Shown here piece after piece: positions 62,099 to 64,000 of a stretch of DNA of 64,000 nt. Source of the DNA: Nesterenkonia sp. LB17 (GTDB taxonomy: Bacteria > Actinomycetota > Actinomycetes > Actinomycetales > Micrococcaceae). Position 1 is the first letter of the stretch. The number at the start of each line of letters is the position of its first letter. Under the pieces are notes generated by a model. That model was not told where the DNA came from, did not search any database, and saw only the letters and a program-made list of their open reading frames with translations. The stretch covers positions 372,001 through 436,000 of the forward strand of contig NZ_JAJOYX010000001.1 in the NCBI RefSeq assembly GCF_022565915.1, in the 5' to 3' direction. Both the position numbers and the translations under genes were made by a program.

Positions 62099-63453
62099 AC
62101 CGGCTCCTGCACTGCGGCGAGCCGGTTCTGCGCCGCAGGGGACGCGGGATCGCTGACCAGGGCCTGCAGCCGGCGTGACTGAGCGGCGGAGTCGAAGTTC
62201 TGCTCGATCAGGGTGCGCCCGGCCTCGAGCATGCGCAGATGCCCCGGGTCGGTCGTGATCGCCTCGGCCACCGCGGCGGTGAGGGCCGTGACATCCCCGG
62301 CGGGGACCAGCCACCCGGTCTCACCGGGGCGGACCACCTCGCCCACGGCTGTCACCTCGGCGGCCACGCAGCGGATGCCGCGCGCCATGGCTTCGAGCAG
62401 CACGGTGGGCAGGCCGTCGGCGTTCCCATCGGCCCCGATGACGAACGGGGCCACGAAGACGTCATGAGAGCCCAGCAGCTCAGCCACCTCCTGCTGGGTG
62501 CAGGGCCCCAGCAGGCGCACCGAGGATCTCAGCCCGGCGTCGTCGATCTGTTGCTGCAGATGATTCGCCAGGGGCCCGTCCCCCGCGATGTCGGCCTGCA
62601 CGTCCAGGCCCTCGTCGCGCAGCCTGGCCACCGCCTCGATGAGCAGATGAAACCCCTTCTTCTCGACCAGCCGGCCGATGCCCAGCAGTCGGGCAGGACG
62701 CGGTGGGCTCTCGAGGCTGGGGTCTGGGGCAGGCTGAGTTCCGAGATTCGGTGTGAAGGGGAAGCGAGAGAGCTCCAGGCCGTTGCGCACCAGATGCAGC
62801 CGCTGGGCCGCCGCAGGGAATCGGGTGCGCAAGTCGTCGAGGTTGTAGCCGGAGATCGTGATCGCGTGATGAGCCTCCGCCAGCTTCGCCTGGAGCTCAT
62901 GCTGGTCCACGTCCTCATGGAAGATGTCCTTGGCATGGGCGGTGAACGAATACGGCAGACCACTGATCCGGCCGGCCAGCCGCGCCACCGTCGTGGCGAT
63001 CGAGGCGAAGTGCGCGTGGAGGTGGGTGACTCCCGCCTGGTGGGCGGCATGGGCCAGACCGACGGCCTGCTGTGCGTCGTCGTGTCCGGCCGCCAGCAGC
63101 TCCGGAAGGCTGCGCTGCAGCCCGGGGGCCAAGGCGGGGGACGCAGCGGCCAGGGCCAGCTGGGCCCACAGCTTCGAGGAGGTGGAGCTGCGCGGCACTT
63201 GGATCACCGGAGCCTTGACCCGGGCCAGCTCCGGATGGAAGCGGGCGTCGGTGCTCGGCCGCAGCGAGAAGATCACGATCTGCTCACCGGCGGCTTCCCT
63301 GGCCAGGATCTCCGAGACGATGAAGGTCTCCGAGAAGCGCGGATACATCTTCAGCACATACCCGACCACGTGATCGCGCGGGACCGCGGGCGTGCCGTTG
63401 CACGGGTCATGGGTCGGTGCGGGGGTTGTCTCGACGGTGTGCTCAACGGACAT
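62095..63453 (-). CDS. GT4 family glycosyltransferase (WcaL/ExoF-like)
   Basis: A 452-residue GT-B transferase. VVGYVLKMYPRFSETFIVSE is the hallmark start of the WcaL-like colanic-acid/exopolysaccharide transferase group. THLHAHFASIATTVARLAG, RLLGIGRLVEKKGFHLLIEA and GLPTVLLEAMARGIRCVAA (donor-binding Glu) follow. The start at ATG 63453 reads MSVEHTVETTPAPTHD and overlaps the end of the upstream glycosyltransferase gene by 11 nt; the downstream overlap is 4 nt. It makes the operon a probable surface-polysaccharide or glycolipid unit. Confidence 0.91.
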   Translation of the reverse strand: MSVEHTVETTPAPTHDPCNGTPAVPRDHVVGYVLKMYPRFSETFIVSEILAREAAGEQIVIFSLRPSTDARFHPELARVKAPVIQVPRSSTSSKLWAQLALAAASPALAPGLQRSLPELLAAGHDDAQQAVGLAHAAHQAGVTHLHAHFASIATTVARLAGRISGLPYSFTAHAKDIFHEDVDQHELQAKLAEAHHAITISGYNLDDLRTRFPAAAQRLHLVRNGLELSRFPFTPNLGTQPAPDPSLESPPRPARLLGIGRLVEKKGFHLLIEAVARLRDEGLDVQADIAGDGPLANHLQQQIDDAGLRSSVRLLGPCTQQEVAELLGSHDVFVAPFVIGADGNADGLPTVLLEAMARGIRCVAAEVTAVGEVVRPGETGWLVPAGDVTALTAAVAEAITTDPGHLRMLEAGRTLIEQNFDSAAQSRRLQALVSDPASPAAQNRLAAVQEPV

Positions 63454-64000
63454 GAGAATTGGACCTCGCTTCGGCAGTTTGGGGAGTCAGGGGTGTGGCG
63501 GCGCAGGGCGCCGGGGACGGCGCGTGGGCACGAGCAGCGGCTGCAGCGCTCGCGGGAGAAGTCACGGGTGCGGGCTGCTGGGTGTGATCGGCAGCCGCGC
63601 GTCGCACCGCCGCGGGTCCGAGCGCCAGCTCCGCGACCGCCAGCGCTCCGATCCGGGTCAGCCCGTCAAGGTCCACCGCGCCGCGGTCGCTGCGCCGGGT
63701 CACCGCGTCGCCGAGCCACCGGCTCAGCGCCGCTGCGCTGAGCTCCCCGGCGGCCAGGATGTCGACGGCGCCCACGGCGGCCAGCGCCCGAGCTCGGCGA
63801 GGCTGCTCCGCCCGATGGGTGGCCCGAGGCACCAGCAGCGCTGGGGTGGTGGTGGCCATGATCTCGGCCGTGGAGTTGTACCCCGCCATGGAGACGACGG
63901 CGGCGGCCTCGCGCACCAGCGCAGGGACATGCGGTGCCAGCCGGGTGACCTGGATGTTGGCGGAGTCTGGGGAGGCAGCGACGGCGCGCTCCACGCTGGT
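63443..64000 (-). CDS. Family-28-type glycosyltransferase, C-terminal part (5' end outside window)
   Basis: The visible 185 residues are the donor-binding end of a MurG/UGT-like GT-B enzyme: LVREAAAVVSMAGYNSTAEI and MATTTPALLVPRATHRAEQP form the loop that binds the nucleotide-sugar, followed by RARALAAVGAVDILAAGELS. An Ala/Pro-rich tail of about 45 residues ends the protein. The N-terminal half lies right of the window. It is the first visible gene of the operon with the two GT4 enzymes, the exporter and the two APH-fold proteins, with an 11-nt overlap to the next gene. Confidence 0.82.
   Translation of the reverse strand, partial: TSVERAVAASPDSANIQVTRLAPHVPALVREAAAVVSMAGYNSTAEIMATTTPALLVPRATHRAEQPRRARALAAVGAVDILAAGELSAAALSRWLGDAVTRRSDRGAVDLDGLTRIGALAVAELALGPAAVRRAAADHTQQPAPVTSPASAAAAARAHAPSPAPCAATPLTPQTAEARSNSHVR

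Overview
The window is 64 kb of gene-dense, high-GC chromosome from an actinobacterium, most likely a member of the Micrococcaceae (Nesterenkonia/Arthrobacter-like). This is inferred from mtrA-mtrB-lpqB next to comF-hpf-secA1, an Rv3235-family protein beside secA, whiB1 beside a PdtaS-type sensor kinase, the 180-kDa class of NAD-glutamate dehydrogenase, and strong GC bias at third codon positions. I see no insertion sequence, prophage, CRISPR array, rRNA or tRNA. 54 protein-coding genes are supported; the first and last are cut by the window edges.

Left end (1-5.4 kb, minus strand): a tightly coupled operon runs cytochrome P450, ATP-binding half of a PEP-synthase-like kinase, phosphohistidine half, short-chain dehydrogenase, [2Fe-2S] ferredoxin, and then leaves the window. 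The set resembles the Corynebacterium cre pathway, in which an alkylphenol is phosphorylated before a P450 oxidises its methyl group. A perfect 15-bp palindrome lies upstream of the P450 gene.

5.4-24.7 kb: two paralogous membrane-anchored proteins flank a methyltransferase. Then come pdxS-pdxT (vitamin B6), pspA with a coiled-coil membrane partner, an HtrA-type protease overlapping a PIG-L deacetylase, rraA, a single-polypeptide fusion of an ECF sigma factor with its RskA-type membrane anti-sigma factor, trmL, a J-domain protein divergent from a cysteine desulfurase, a glyoxalase-fold protein, a MetE-like protein, a chorismate mutase and mnmA. The cysteine desulfurase and MnmA probably cooperate in tRNA 2-thiouridine synthesis.

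24.8-44.6 kb: a DUF58-MoxR-DUF4350-DUF4129-membrane protein operon is divergent from mtrA-mtrB-lpqB, followed by comF, hpf and secA. Next come the Rv3235-like gene, a LysM protein, a small BldC-like HTH gene with three 10-bp direct repeats in front of it, and an isolated CpaB/CpaE-like pair.

44.6-56.6 kb: NAD-glutamate dehydrogenase, a PdtaS-like kinase, whiB1, a small membrane protein, a phosphotransferase, and a two-component system. Closely similar 18-bp operators lie in front of the two-component genes and in front of a secreted protein with an 8-residue Ser-Trp repeat.

56.6-64 kb (minus strand): six consecutive genes overlap by 4-11 nt: a family-28-type glycosyltransferase (cut by the window edge), two GT4 glycosyltransferases, a fused ABC exporter and two aminoglycoside-phosphotransferase-fold proteins. 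This looks like one unit for making, modifying and exporting a glycan or glycoconjugate.
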